A model generated the notes under the pieces. The model made no database searches. It was not told the DNA's origin and was given only the letters and a program-made list of their open reading frames with translations. A stretch of DNA of 64,000 bases from Halobacillus halophilus (lineage in GTDB: Bacteria; Bacillota; Bacilli; Bacillales; Halobacillaceae). The first letter of the stretch is position 1. Every line of letters begins with the position of its first letter. Below, piece after piece: positions 44,644 to 53,972 of the stretch. The DNA lies in the NCBI RefSeq assembly GCF_020171985.1, contig NZ_JAIVAL010000005.1, positions 1 to 64,000 on the forward strand, in the 5' to 3' direction. Both the position numbers and the translations under genes were made by a program.

Positions 44644-44737
44644 TGAAGTTCCCCCTAAACTTACACTTGCCTAATTATCTCCAAAACTCATTCTATAACT
44701 GATAATAGTAAAGCGCAAGCGCTCTATATAAGCTAAG

Positions 44738-44771
44738 AAAAAAGCAAAGGCAGCGATTTGCCTTTGCTTCT
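44738..44771 (-). terminator. Terminator of yumB
   Basis: AAGCAAAGGCA / TGCCTTTGCTT stem followed by T residues on the minus strand. Confidence 0.9.
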
Positions 44772-44791
44772 TGAACAATTGATTCAAAACA

Positions 44792-46012
44792 TTATTGGAA
44801 AAAGTTCAGCTTACCTTTTTTCAGAACAAGCCCAGGTCCGCCAAGTTTAAGAAGGTAGCGATTATCAATTACCTTCTTCATAGCAGATGCAGACCAACCG
44901 AAGAGTTTCTTGTCGTTAAACACTACACCAATAGCATCTTTGTGCCCTAGAGAAGCGACAGTACCTTTAAGGTCTGGAGTGAAAGGCTCCAAATGCTTAT
45001 CTCCTTTTACAAGCTTGGTAAGGTTGTCTGCTGTCTGCTCAGCCATTTGAATAGCAATTTGAGCTGTCGGTGGATATGGACGCTCTGTTTCTTCGTTAAT
45101 AAGCAAAGCACAGTCCCCTACGATAAATACATCGTCATGTCCTGCAGGGCGCAAATCGTCACTTACAGGAGTACGTCCCCTGTTCGACTCAAATCCAGCT
45201 TGTTCGACCAGGCTGTTACCGCGTACGCCGGCGGCCCAGACAACTGTGTTCGTAGGAATTTCTTCACGTTGTTCATCTTTTTCAAAAACCAGTTTGTTTT
45301 CAGTAACTTCTTTAATCATCGCACCGATCTTGAATTCAACTCCACGACCTTCAAGCGAATTCATAGCATATTCAACTAACTCAGGGTCGAAACCTGGCAA
45401 GGCCGACGGAGCAGCTTCAACATTAATGATACGTACCTTTTCACGAGGAATATCATATTCCCTGCATAGCTGAGGAACGCGGTTCGCAAGTTCACCTACA
45501 AATTCAATCCCAGTGAAGCCAGCTCCACCTACGACAAGATTTAAACGCTCTTGCTTTTTATCAGCTTCGTTATTGTATTTAGCAAAGTTGTATTCAATAT
45601 GTTGGCGAATCAGGCGGGCGCTGTTAATGCTTCCAATCGTAAAAGCATGCTCTTTTAAGCCCGGGATACCAAATGTAGCCGCTTCATAACCTAAACCAAT
45701 GACTAGATAATCATACATTAAATCGCCGTTTTCAAGCATAACTCGTTTTTCGGACGGCTTAATTTCTGTTACCGTATCCTGTACAAAGTTAATTTTGCTT
45801 GTGTTGATAACGTCTTTAATAGGAATACGTGTATGATCATGGTGAAGTGTACCCGCAGCATTCTCATGGAGCCAGGTGGTTTGGTAATGGTAGCTGTGCT
45901 TGTTTACCAATGTAACGTTTGCTTCATTTACACCTAAACTTTTTTGAAGTTTAACCGCTGTAATAATACCTCCATATCCTGCACCGAGGATGACTATGTT
46001 AGGATTTTTCAT
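44792..46012 (-). CDS. yumB: Type II NADH dehydrogenase-like flavoprotein (YumB)
   Basis: A 406-residue single-subunit NADH:quinone oxidoreductase-like protein. The FAD motif is [13 protein letters not shown] (residues 6-18), the NADH motif is [17 protein letters not shown] (about 160-176) and the second FAD contact is [10 protein letters not shown] (about 293-302). A C-terminal amphipathic stretch ([20 protein letters not shown]) could hold it to the membrane. It would feed electrons to menaquinone, made by the men genes. GGAAGTGA precedes ATG. It is divergent from yumC. Confidence 0.9.
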   Translation of the reverse strand: MKNPNIVILGAGYGGIITAVKLQKSLGVNEANVTLVNKHSYHYQTTWLHENAAGTLHHDHTRIPIKDVINTSKINFVQDTVTEIKPSEKRVMLENGDLMYDYLVIGLGYEAATFGIPGLKEHAFTIGSINSARLIRQHIEYNFAKYNNEADKKQERLNLVVGGAGFTGIEFVGELANRVPQLCREYDIPREKVRIINVEAAPSALPGFDPELVEYAMNSLEGRGVEFKIGAMIKEVTENKLVFEKDEQREEIPTNTVVWAAGVRGNSLVEQAGFESNRGRTPVSDDLRPAGHDDVFIVGDCALLINEETERPYPPTAQIAIQMAEQTADNLTKLVKGDKHLEPFTPDLKGTVASLGHKDAIGVVFNDKKLFGWSASAMKKVIDNRYLLKLGGPGLVLKKGKLNFFQ

Positions 46013-46311
46013 GAATAATCACTTCCATCTCGTAAAATTTTTATTTTATCCGCTGAGTGTGCTTTGTGACTACTTTCACACATAATATTATAAAAAATGT
46101 CGTTATTCTAATATGTTTGTCACAAATTCGTTAACTAGTGTCTAGTCTCATATTAGACTTTTTTATTTTCATTTTCAACCCATAATCTCTTTATCAAAAT
46201 AATGGAATTATTACGCGTTTTTGTAAAGGGTTTCAAGGGTGGCTGTTTCCCATTCAAAAATGTTTTGTGATAGAATGTACATTAGTGACATTTTTCAACA
46301 GGAGGTAAATT

Positions 46312-47298
46312 ATGAGTGATAAGATATATGATATAACGGTCATTGGTGCTGGACCTGTCGGCTTATTCACCGCTTTTTATGGTGGTATGCGACAAGCCAG
46401 CGTCAAAATCATCGAGAGTCTTCCTCATCTTGGCGGCCAGCTCACTGCATTATATCCTGAAAAATATATATTCGATGTAGCGGGCTTTCCAAGAGTCCGT
46501 GCTCAGGAGCTGGTGGATAACCTTGAAGAGCAGGCAATGGCGTTTGACCCAACGATTTCATTGGAACAGTCGGTTGAATCTGTCGAACGTGTAGAAGATG
46601 ATGTTCTTAAACTAACTACCAACAAAGAAGTACACTATACAAAGACCCTGATTGTTACAGCAGGAAATGGGGCCTTTCAACCGCGCAAGCTTAAAATTGA
46701 AGGCACTGATAAATATGAAGGTACCAATTTGCATTATCATGTCAATGATATGAATAAATTTGCCGGTAAGAATGTCATGATTTGCGGCGGCGGCGACTCC
46801 GCTGTAGACTGGGCACTTATGCTCGAACCTATTGCAAATCAGGTGACGTTGGTACACAGAAGGGATAAATTCAGAGCTCATGAACATAGTGTAGCCCAAT
46901 TGGAGAACTCTAATGTGAAGTTAATGACTCCTTTTGCGCCTGAAAAAATGATTGGTGAAGAGCGAATAGAACAAGTTGAATTACATGAAGTCAAAGGAGA
47001 TCGTGTTGAAACGATTAATGTAGATGATGTCATCGTTAACTACGGTTTCATATCCTCCTTAGGTCCCATTAAGAATTGGGAACTTGAAATTGATAAAAAT
47101 AGTATTGTTGTGAATTCGAAGATGGAAACCAATATAAAAGGAATTTATGCAGCAGGGGACATTTGTACGTATCCAGGTAAAGTGAAATTGATTGCCTCCG
47201 GTTTTGGAGAAGGCCCTACAGCTGTCAATAATGCTAAAGCGTATATAGATCCAGGAGCACGTGTACAGCCTAAACACTCTACAAGCATGTTTTCATGA
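46312..47298 (+). CDS. yumC: Ferredoxin-NADP+ reductase, thioredoxin-reductase-like (YumC)
   Basis: A 328-residue flavoprotein: FAD motif [13 protein letters not shown] (residues about 10-22), NADP motif [13 protein letters not shown] (about 157-169) and terminal FAD motif [14 protein letters not shown]. There is no redox CxxC, which separates FNR-type from thioredoxin reductase. Essential in B. subtilis. ACAGGAGGT precedes ATG. A TGATAGAAT box (46268-46276) is a possible extended -10 element. It ends in a terminator. Confidence 0.94.
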   Translation: MSDKIYDITVIGAGPVGLFTAFYGGMRQASVKIIESLPHLGGQLTALYPEKYIFDVAGFPRVRAQELVDNLEEQAMAFDPTISLEQSVESVERVEDDVLKLTTNKEVHYTKTLIVTAGNGAFQPRKLKIEGTDKYEGTNLHYHVNDMNKFAGKNVMICGGGDSAVDWALMLEPIANQVTLVHRRDKFRAHEHSVAQLENSNVKLMTPFAPEKMIGEERIEQVELHEVKGDRVETINVDDVIVNYGFISSLGPIKNWELEIDKNSIVVNSKMETNIKGIYAAGDICTYPGKVKLIASGFGEGPTAVNNAKAYIDPGARVQPKHSTSMFS

Positions 47299-47306
47299 CT
47301 CAACAA

Positions 47307-47336
47307 AAGGAGACCCCTTCGGGTCTCCTTCTTTTA
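47307..47336 (+). terminator. Terminator of yumC
   Basis: AAGGAGACCC-CTTC-GGGTCTCCTT followed by CTTTTA. It is 12 nt after the stop. Confidence 0.88.
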
Positions 47337-47579
47337 TGGTTCATCATTAGGCAGGGTATCTACGCGATTCCTGATTGCTATGTCTTTAACATGCTGAGAC
47401 ACTTGAATTCCTCCGATAACATAAATAAAAGTTAAAATTAAGTTCTGAACATTCATATCTATAGTCCCAAGACGTACATATTGAAGCATGGTAACGCCAA
47501 GCGTTATAAAAAAACCAATAATGATGGCACTAATTCTGTATTCATTCATCGACAAACAGTCTCGTAATGCCTGCTTCAT
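47334..47579 (-). CDS. Small two-helix membrane protein
   Basis: An 81-residue protein with two transmembrane helices (about residues 16-37 and 43-63) and a short charged C-terminus. Start 47579 is chosen because GGGAGAGGAG lies 7-10 nt upstream; the longer frame begins at TTG inside the ribosome site. Function unknown. It is convergent with yumC. Confidence 0.65.
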   Translation of the reverse strand: MKQALRDCLSMNEYRISAIIIGFFITLGVTMLQYVRLGTIDMNVQNLILTFIYVIGGIQVSQHVKDIAIRNRVDTLPNDEP

Positions 47580-47751
47580 TCTGGTGCTCTCCTCTCCCAA
47601 ATAGATGATTTACTTTCATATATATGGAGCGAGGAACAAAAAAATTATCACATAAAAGAATCCGCCTTATTACAGCTATGATTCAAAAAAACTTATGATG
47701 TACATATATAAAAACTCCGGGTATCTTTAATAAAAACTGCCCCTCAGGACA

Positions 47752-47796
47752 TAAAAATAGCTTGTAGAAAAGCCAGTCGGTTTCTCTACAAGCTGC
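47752..47796 (-). terminator. Terminator of the ErpA/SufA-type gene
   Basis: AGCTTGTAGA(GA) / (TTT)TCTACAAGCT stem of 10 perfect base pairs, T run on the minus strand. Confidence 0.9.
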
Positions 47797-47831
47797 GAAC
47801 TCCTTAAAAGGAAAGTATTCATTTCTGTTTA

Positions 47832-48194
47832 TCAGCAGTTAGGATCAGGACTTCCTGCGTTTGTAGCTGTCTTGAAGGAAGACCCACACCCACAGGATAC
47901 AATGGCATTCGGATTATCAATTGTAAATCCTCCGCCCATCATGTTTTGCTTAAAATCTATAGTCGTACCTTCTATAATAGCAGCATCTTGACGGTTAATG
48001 ACAACAGGGATACCGTTTGATTCTTCTGTAAGATCCAGCTCTTCATTAATTTCATCTTCGAAGCCCATAGCATATGATAAGCCACTGCAGCCTCCACCTT
48101 TTACACCAAAGCGAAGACGTACATCATTAGAATCTTCTTCTTTCAACATTTCTTTTATCTGGTGACTTGCCGCTTCTGTAATATTTAGAATCAT
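47832..48194 (-). CDS. A-type iron-sulfur cluster carrier (YutM/ErpA/SufA)
   Basis: A 120-residue HesB/IscA-fold protein with the three ligand cysteines: GGGCSG (Cys36) and CGCGSSF (Cys101 and Cys103). It hands assembled Fe-S clusters to target enzymes and fits with the NifU-type YutI 2.3 kb away. AAAGGAG precedes ATG. A tail SPDPNC adds a fourth cysteine not conserved in the family. It is a single gene. Confidence 0.9.
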   Translation of the reverse strand: MILNITEAASHQIKEMLKEEDSNDVRLRFGVKGGGCSGLSYAMGFEDEINEELDLTEESNGIPVVINRQDAAIIEGTTIDFKQNMMGGGFTIDNPNAIVSCGCGSSFKTATNAGSPDPNC

Positions 48195-48351
48195 CCTGAG
48201 CCACTCCTTTCTTTCTTAATGCTAGTATACTAACCACTGTCATAATTATCAAATGGATGAAATGTCAGGCGTTCTCTTTCTAAATAATGTTTGAATAGTG
48301 TTTACACGGAGAATAAGCCCTAGAGATCATGAATTAGAAAGTAGGACGACT

Positions 48352-49047
48352 ATGGTTTCCACCTTAATTACCCATGTTCCATCTACAACTTTACATCTGC
48401 TTGCAAGTGCTTTTATTATGTATGCTTTTTTTGGTAAAAAAGAGTACACAATGAAGCAGCGTGCTCTCATTATGAGTCTGGGATTTATCGTTCTGATACC
48501 GGATGTACCTAAGTTTCTTGGTACTACAGCTTTACACTCGCTGATCAGCCTGCCTTTTTTATCCTTATTACTGGCTTTTCTTATTCAAAAATGGACTAAG
48601 ACCAAGTACTGGTATAGTTTATTAGCAACATTTACTACTTTTATGGCAGGTGCGCTGCTCATTGATTGGATTGGAAATGGCTCCCGGCTTTTTTCTCCTC
48701 TTCTGAATAAGAATTATGCATTCACACTGCTTAAACACGAACTACTACTAATACTACTCCTGACTGCTGTGTTACTTATCGTATTAAAAACAAGCAATAA
48801 AGTGATTCTTACCACGGGATTGCTCGTTGCCTTGAGTTTCTTATCTTTAAAAGCTTATGGAAAATTAGAATTACAAAGCTATTTACGAAATCAGGTTCAA
48901 TCCGCGCCTATCGAGTGGATAGACGTGAAACCACACGGACTTCTCGGGAGTAATTGGGAATTTGTCGTAATGGCTGAAGATAAAAAGATCAGAGGCACAG
49001 CTTCCTTGCTTGGAAACGATGTAAAAGTTACAAGCCGGTTCCAATGA
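48352..49047 (+). CDS. Polytopic membrane protein, possibly YdjM/YfhO-like
   Basis: About 231 residues with four or more membrane helices in the first two thirds and a soluble beta-rich C-terminus. The motif VPDVPKFLGTTALHSL recalls the metal-binding PD...HS pattern of YdjM-like DUF457 membrane hydrolases, but I am not certain. Start 48352 is preferred because AAGTAGGA precedes it; a GTG 18 codons earlier has no ribosome site. The gene ends 50 nt before repeat copy B. Confidence 0.55.
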   Translation: MVSTLITHVPSTTLHLLASAFIMYAFFGKKEYTMKQRALIMSLGFIVLIPDVPKFLGTTALHSLISLPFLSLLLAFLIQKWTKTKYWYSLLATFTTFMAGALLIDWIGNGSRLFSPLLNKNYAFTLLKHELLLILLLTAVLLIVLKTSNKVILTTGLLVALSFLSLKAYGKLELQSYLRNQVQSAPIEWIDVKPHGLLGSNWEFVVMAEDKKIRGTASLLGNDVKVTSRFQ

Positions 49048-49089
49048 ACCCCAATAGCCTGTCATACAGATTAGGAGGAGAACTCTCTT

Positions 49090-49320
49090 CTGGAAGGGTC
49101 CATTCACAAAATTAGAGTTGAATTGGTGAGGAAAAAACGAGAATACAGTAGCCACGTCCTGTGGAACTTCGGACGACCCTACAATCGTGTAGGGCCATAG
49201 GAAAGTGTTCAAATGTGGAATCATCCCGAAAGACGAATTATTTCCTCACCATCCCTCTTCCCCACAGAATAACGGGCCCAAATCATCTCGAAACTGAGTC
49301 TTAAAGTAACTGACGATTTC
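49090..49320. repeat. Intergenic long-hairpin repeat, copy B
   Basis: The arms GGTGAGGAAAAAACG (49125-49139) and CGAATTATTTCCTCACC (49233-49249) can pair to enclose about 95 nt, inside which further hairpins fold. After the arm comes CCATCCCTCTTCC, then ATCTCGAAACTGAGTCTTAA (49285-49304), nearly identical to copy C. It is between the membrane-protein gene and yuzB. Confidence 0.8.
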
Positions 49321-49346
49321 TATGATAAGCTTCACGTAGGGAAACT

Positions 49347-49377
49347 AAAAGAAGGCATCTGAGCGATGCCTTCTTTT
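49347..49377 (-). terminator. Terminator of yuzB
   Basis: AAAAGAAGGCATC / GATGCCTTCTTTT stem with a T run on the minus strand. Confidence 0.9.
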
Positions 49378-49388
49378 ACGAACAAATT

Positions 49389-49619
49389 TTATAGGGTCTC
49401 TTCCAAGTGTACATATATTTTATCGACAAGTTCCTTCGGTGTATCTGCAATGACCCTGTCTCCTTCGACTATTGCATAAAGACTTTGAGAACAAAGTCCA
49501 CAATTACTTAAACAGCCATATTCTATTACATCCAAATCGGGATCTTTTTCAAGAATTTCTCTAGCTTCCTGTGCACCGCTGGCCAAATTATTAATACAAA
49601 ATTCTATCAATGGATTCAT
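49389..49619 (-). CDS. yuzB: DUF1450 protein (YuzB)
   Basis: A 76-residue protein with the family pattern CLSNCGLCSQ (about residues 36-45), three closely spaced cysteines that could bind a metal or an Fe-S cluster. Located near Fe-S maintenance genes. AAGAGGTGA precedes ATG. Function unknown. Confidence 0.85.
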   Translation of the reverse strand: MNPLIEFCINNLASGAQEAREILEKDPDLDVIEYGCLSNCGLCSQSLYAIVEGDRVIADTPKELVDKIYVHLEETL

Positions 49620-49711
49620 CCACGTTCACCTCTTTTTTATACGGATGAAACCCTATACCGCCCATATTTTAACACAAGGATCAAACAAACAACAGACATT
49701 TTCGTTATATC

Positions 49712-50035
49712 TTAAGCTTCAAGTCCTCTTGATTCAAGAGCTTGATAAATGGATTTTAACCTAGGATTACCTTCTCCTACAATCTCATCCTCTACGAGTA
49801 CAAGCGGGTAAAAAAGTTCCTCCTCAAGTAGACGGCCAATCAGCTGCTCATCCGCTCCTGACTGATTTTCTGTATGAAGATCATAATAATGGTAAGAAAC
49901 CTTATTTTCTCCATACTTTCGTGTTATGGCTGCTTGAAGCCACTCAAAGGTTTCTTTTGATCCTGGTGCATTTACACAACTCGCACACTTCACTTCCGCT
50001 CCATAAACGGTCAGGTTAATTTTCTTTTCACTCAT
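49712..50035 (-). CDS. yuzD: DUF1462 thioredoxin-fold protein (YuzD)
   Basis: A 107-residue thioredoxin-like protein with CxxC in VKCASCVNAPGSKETFEWL (Cys17 and Cys20), then a beta-alpha-beta pattern ending YPLVLVEDEIVGEG. The active Cys pair and neighbourhood (yutI next door, yuzB after) suggest a role in Fe-S or thiol homeostasis (inference). Start 50035 is chosen because GGTGGAGAGA precedes it; upstream codons are probably untranslated. It is divergent from yutI. Confidence 0.85.
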   Translation of the reverse strand: MSEKKINLTVYGAEVKCASCVNAPGSKETFEWLQAAITRKYGENKVSYHYYDLHTENQSGADEQLIGRLLEEELFYPLVLVEDEIVGEGNPRLKSIYQALESRGLEA

Positions 50036-50194
50036 TACTCTCTCCACCTTCGTCAAAATCATATATTTATATTTTACAAAACTGCGAAAAAAAGATAAAA
50101 TGAAAATGGTTCTCAATTCAAAAACCATCAGACTACAATAGATTTTTTGCCGATTTCGTTTTATAATGGAATTATAGAAAGGGGAAGATTGAAC

Positions 50195-50416
50195 ATGAAT
50201 GAACAAGTTCAAGAAGTACTGAATAAACTTCGCCCATTTTTACTCCGTGACGGTGGAGATGTGGAGCTCGTAGATGTGGAAGATGGCATCGTGCGCCTGC
50301 GTCTTATGGGGGCTTGCGGAAATTGCCCTAGTTCTACAATTACTTTAAAAGCTGGCATTGAACGTGCCCTTGCTCAAGAAGTACCTGGCATATATGAAGT
50401 CGAACAAGTATTTTAA
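50195..50416 (+). CDS. yutI: NifU-type Fe-S scaffold protein (YutI)
   Basis: A 73-residue NifU C-terminal-domain protein carrying the CxxC cluster site in [13 protein letters not shown] (about residues 39-51). It can hold a [4Fe-4S] cluster for delivery. Start 50195 is chosen because AAGGGGAAG lies 7 nt upstream. A TATAAT at 50162-50167 is the likely -10. It ends in a terminator. Confidence 0.92.
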   Translation: MNEQVQEVLNKLRPFLLRDGGDVELVDVEDGIVRLRLMGACGNCPSSTITLKAGIERALAQEVPGIYEVEQVF

Positions 50417-50430
50417 TACATGATTCCAGA

Positions 50431-50468
50431 GAGCCGGCGCCTCAAATAGGTGCCGGCTTCCTTTTATT
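50431..50468 (+). terminator. Terminator of yutI
   Basis: AGCCGGCGCCT / AGGTGCCGGCT GC-rich hairpin followed by TCCTTTTATT. Confidence 0.85.
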
Positions 50469-50577
50469 CCTTTTAATTTCCAGATCGGAGATTTTCTTTC
50501 TTTTCTGTAAAGTGATAAAACCGCAATTGATGCCAGCTTATATAATGATCTGAATCGGTATCTCTTTGCAGCCAAGC

Positions 50578-51543
50578 TTACTTAACAGGCGTCAACAATT
50601 TTTCATCACTAAAGAATCGGCATAAGTTATCCAGGCATAATTCCATCATCTTAATCCGGGTTTCTCTGGTAGCTGAACCTATATGGGGGAGACATACAAC
50701 TTGATTTAGTTGAAGTAGTGGATGATCTGCTTCTATTGGTTCTTTTTCAAATACGTCAAGCCCGGCTCCTGCTATTTCCTTATTCACCAATGCTTCGTAC
50801 AATGCCTGCTCATCCACAACCGCACCTCTGGAAGCATTAATAAAAATGGCTCCCTCCTTCATTCTTTGGAAAGTTGCCCGATCAAACATATGACGCGTTT
50901 CAGATGTTAGAGGGACCATACTAACAATAAAATCCGATTGCTCAATCAGTTCATGAAACTCCGTAAAGGTAGCCTCCAATTTTTCTTCTGTTTCTTTATT
51001 TCGTGACCGGTTATGGTAAAGAATGTTCATATCAAATCCTATTGCTCTTTTAGCCACTGCTTCACCAATTCGTCCCATCCCCACAATGCCTATCGTCTTG
51101 TGATGAATGTCTGAACCAGCTAGAAGTAGAGGCGACCAAGGTCCCCACTCCCCTTTTTTAACAAACTCACTGGCTTCTACTATTCTTCTGGCTGCAGCCA
51201 TTAATAAGCCAAAAGTAAGATCGGCTGTTGTATCCGTCAATACATCCGGGGTATTCGTAACTGCTATCTGTTTTTCTTTTGCGACAGTAATATCAATGTT
51301 GTCATAACCAACAGCCAGGTTGGATACAATACCCAGGGAATTAGTCTGCTCCAACAGCTCTTGATCGATAGAATCTGTCAGCATCGTTAATAACCCATCA
51401 GCTTGAGCACTTTTCTCTAAAAGAACTTTGCGCGGCACAGGCTCTTGTTCTTCTGGCCACATTTCAATATTTAATTGATCACGGTATAACCTAACCACAG
51501 ATTCTGGCAAGGCTCTCGTTATAAAAATATATGGTTTTTGCAA
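50578..51543 (-). CDS. D-2-hydroxyacid dehydrogenase, glyoxylate/glycerate type
   Basis: A 321-residue NAD(P)-dependent dehydrogenase. Rossmann motif GIVGMGRIGEAVAKRA (about residues 147-162), catalytic Arg in NASRGAVVDE, Glu in DVFEKEP and His in CLPHIGSAT. The overall pattern is that of GyaR/YvcT-type glyoxylate reductase (glycerate dehydrogenase). The start is TTG at 51543, with GGAGGG 6-7 nt upstream, giving MQKPYIFITRALPE as in relatives; an ATG six codons earlier overlaps the ribosome site. Confidence 0.88.
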   Translation of the reverse strand: MQKPYIFITRALPESVVRLYRDQLNIEMWPEEQEPVPRKVLLEKSAQADGLLTMLTDSIDQELLEQTNSLGIVSNLAVGYDNIDITVAKEKQIAVTNTPDVLTDTTADLTFGLLMAAARRIVEASEFVKKGEWGPWSPLLLAGSDIHHKTIGIVGMGRIGEAVAKRAIGFDMNILYHNRSRNKETEEKLEATFTEFHELIEQSDFIVSMVPLTSETRHMFDRATFQRMKEGAIFINASRGAVVDEQALYEALVNKEIAGAGLDVFEKEPIEADHPLLQLNQVVCLPHIGSATRETRIKMMELCLDNLCRFFSDEKLLTPVK

Positions 51544-51721
51544 GCTTTTCCCTCCATTCAATTTATTTTCATGACCAGTTTAACATATACTAATCCAACT
51601 TCACTTAATTGAAGACGGCTGTCTGAAAGTTCTGATATAATTAACTTATAACCCTATGCGTTTGTCTCAGAAGGCACGCGGGTATTTATAGTGGGGGAAA
51701 TCGTAGAAAGGATGTGAGAGA

Positions 51722-52237
51722 GTGGCAAAAGATAAAAAAGTAACTGAACTTGAAACAACAGCTCGTGACTGGCTCGCAGATCGTGGTGTTACCATAGATG
51801 ACATGGCTGAGCTTGTTCATTATTTACAATCACAATATCATGATGATTTATCTATGGAAGAATGCCGGTTTAATGTGAATCGGGTATTAAAGAAGCGCGA
51901 GGTACAGAACGCGATCATAACAGGAATTCAAATGGATCGCCTCGCTGAAAAGAAAATGCTTGAGGAACCGTTACAGACCACTATAGAAATCGATGAAGGA
52001 CTTTATGGGATAGACGAAATTATTGCATTCTCTATCGTGAATGTTTATGGTTCCATTGGATTTACGAACTATGGATATATTGATAAACAAAAGCCAGGAA
52101 TACTTAAGCAGTTAAATGATAAATCATCCGGGAAGTGCCACACATTTTTAGATGATATTGTTGGTGCTATAGCTGCAGCTGCCTCCAGCCGCTTAGCTCA
52201 CAGCATTGCTGGCGACACTGACACAGAAGAAGATTAA
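51722..52237 (+). CDS. pgpA: Phosphatidylglycerophosphatase A homologue (YutG)
   Basis: A 171-residue protein of the PgpA/YutG family. The N-terminal half has TTARDWLADRGV, and the later part GIDEIIAFSIVNVYGSIGF and GKCHTFLDDIVGAIAAAASSRLAH carry the conserved acidic residues of the active site. It dephosphorylates phosphatidylglycerophosphate in homologues. The start is GTG after AGGATGTGAGAGA. Monocistronic with a terminator. Confidence 0.85.
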   Translation: MAKDKKVTELETTARDWLADRGVTIDDMAELVHYLQSQYHDDLSMEECRFNVNRVLKKREVQNAIITGIQMDRLAEKKMLEEPLQTTIEIDEGLYGIDEIIAFSIVNVYGSIGFTNYGYIDKQKPGILKQLNDKSSGKCHTFLDDIVGAIAAAASSRLAHSIAGDTDTEED

Positions 52238-52248
52238 TACGTTATTTA

Positions 52249-52278
52249 AAAATACCACGCCTTCGGCGTGGTATTTTT
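52249..52278 (+). terminator. Terminator of pgpA
   Basis: AAATACCACGCC-TTC-GGCGTGGTATTT followed by T residues. Confidence 0.92.
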
Positions 52279-52356
52279 AATTTTCTGAAACCATAATCTC
52301 ATAACCAACGTAATACATATAAGTAGCTATTTATTACATAATTGGAAAGGTTGTGC

Positions 52357-53925
52357 ATGACATTGCTGAAAAAAAGTTTAGTTTGGGCTGTGCCTGTTAT
52401 CATCTCTATAGCAGCCCTGCTCCTATTGTTCGCAGAGAATTATTCAGATGTTACAGAACCTCCTACAGATGGATGGAGCCGTGGAATAGAACTTGGACTG
52501 ACTCCTACTGTGACAGCACCTCATTTGAAATCTACTAAAGATGGCCAGCTTGATGTTTCTTATCTCACTGAAAAAGGCGTAAAAAAAGATACCTTTAACC
52601 AGGACTTTGAACTCGTTTCAGAAGAAAGCACATCTATTCCGGTGGATAAATTCACAGAATTCTCCTGGGTTGGTCAAAATCTTATTTACTCGGATTATCA
52701 GTCGATATTTCTAGCACAAAGCGGTGAAAAATTATCGAATATTTCCGGTTTCTTCCCTTTAAAGGCTCACACGCTATTTAGTAAAGAGCAGGAACTTTTC
52801 ATGTTAGATAACGATACTTTAGCTCCAGTTTCCATAATGGAGCTGGACAGTGAGAATACTGAAATAACAGTTTCAGAAACAAAGCAGACTGCTTATATAA
52901 TGACTAAAGATGTAGATACGACTGGAAATCACTTAAGATTCTATGAACTTAACGGCAGAGAAGTGATTGAATTAGGAAAAGCGGATCTTCGTGTTCGTGG
53001 AACTGAAGAAATTAGCGACATTCAATTCTCAGTAAAAGAGGAATCATATTCTCTATTAGTCAGCACACTCCAAAAACAAAGCGCAGGGGGAGAGCTTACC
53101 AACTTCTATTACTTCTCCCATTCGTCATTCGGCGAAGATCCACAACTTCAAAAAGTTAACTTTCCTGATCCTCATTCACGTTTGGAATTAAAAGAGATTT
53201 CTGATCTTGAAATGACTTTGGAGGAGAATTCCGTTACTCTATTGTTCAAAGGTTTTGGTGCTACAAAAACGACTTATTCAAATTCCCCGGAATTTAATAT
53301 ATATAAGGCAACCATATCCTTACAGGGAAACACTGAGGTCCAACGATTAAGTAATACCCCTAGTCCCTCAGCTGAACCAGTTTGGTTTGAAGAAGCACAG
53401 TCGGCAATTTGGATTGATCAGGGCAGTGACAATAATAATAAACTTATGCTTTCCTCAGATAAACCATCGATCATCAAGAAAGCGGACCGGATAAATAAGG
53501 AAGCATTTATCCAAAGCCTAGGAAAGACCGTCGGAATGTTTTCTACTGGGATGTTCTCAATTGTTATTGCTGGATTATGGTTTATCTGGCCATTATTTTT
53601 TATTGTGGTCATAACGTTTTCAAACAGCCGGGCCATGGATCATAACCGCTCTTGGATATTTTACACAGGAACGGTGATTTACTTAGCAGCAGCCCTACTC
53701 TTTAAAGATAGTATGTTTACGAGCCGGTTGATGGCAAAAGCCCCAGAATATTTAAGTTTTCAGGGAAGTTCAATTATTTACCTGTTGGGTTTTGCTTTAC
53801 TTACGTATTTACTCCTCTCCTATGGAGTTAAAGAGAGAGACTGGTCCGTTTTTATTCGCTTGACTTATTTTATAGGGATTCACATAATCTTGATTACTGT
53901 GTTCTTCGGACCTTACCTATTATGA
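52357..53925 (+). CDS. Membrane protein with large extracytoplasmic domain, unknown function
   Basis: A 522-residue protein with an N-terminal membrane anchor (about residues 8-26), about 370 residues of beta-rich extracytoplasmic sequence with repeated strand-turn blocks (possible propeller), then four transmembrane helices (about 402-425, 438-454, 476-492 and 502-522). No named family recognised. Start 52357 is chosen because GGAAAGG lies 6 nt upstream; a TTG five codons earlier is inside the ribosome site. It follows pgpA and precedes a terminator shared with yutF. Confidence 0.75.
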   Translation: MTLLKKSLVWAVPVIISIAALLLLFAENYSDVTEPPTDGWSRGIELGLTPTVTAPHLKSTKDGQLDVSYLTEKGVKKDTFNQDFELVSEESTSIPVDKFTEFSWVGQNLIYSDYQSIFLAQSGEKLSNISGFFPLKAHTLFSKEQELFMLDNDTLAPVSIMELDSENTEITVSETKQTAYIMTKDVDTTGNHLRFYELNGREVIELGKADLRVRGTEEISDIQFSVKEESYSLLVSTLQKQSAGGELTNFYYFSHSSFGEDPQLQKVNFPDPHSRLELKEISDLEMTLEENSVTLLFKGFGATKTTYSNSPEFNIYKATISLQGNTEVQRLSNTPSPSAEPVWFEEAQSAIWIDQGSDNNNKLMLSSDKPSIIKKADRINKEAFIQSLGKTVGMFSTGMFSIVIAGLWFIWPLFFIVVITFSNSRAMDHNRSWIFYTGTVIYLAAALLFKDSMFTSRLMAKAPEYLSFQGSSIIYLLGFALLTYLLLSYGVKERDWSVFIRLTYFIGIHIILITVFFGPYLL

Positions 53926-53934
53926 AAGTTGCAT

Positions 53935-53972
53935 AAAAGAAGCAGAAGGAATCTACTCCTTCTGCTTCTTTT
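53935..53972. terminator. Bidirectional terminator holding the yutF stop codon in its loop
   Basis: AAAAGAAGCAGAAGGA / TCCTTCTGCTTCTTTT with the yutF TAG stop (53953-53955) lying in the loop; T runs both ways. Confidence 0.92.

Noticed and set aside
44711-44722. AGCGC-AA-GCGCT dyad after yuiB as a possible operator or cre site
   Set aside because: Only 5-bp arms, does not fit cre, and lies 3' of a gene with no promoter near.
48883-49224. 113-codon minus frame across repeat copy B
   Set aside because: It runs through the repeat and the end of another gene and lacks a start region; the repeat explains the sequence.
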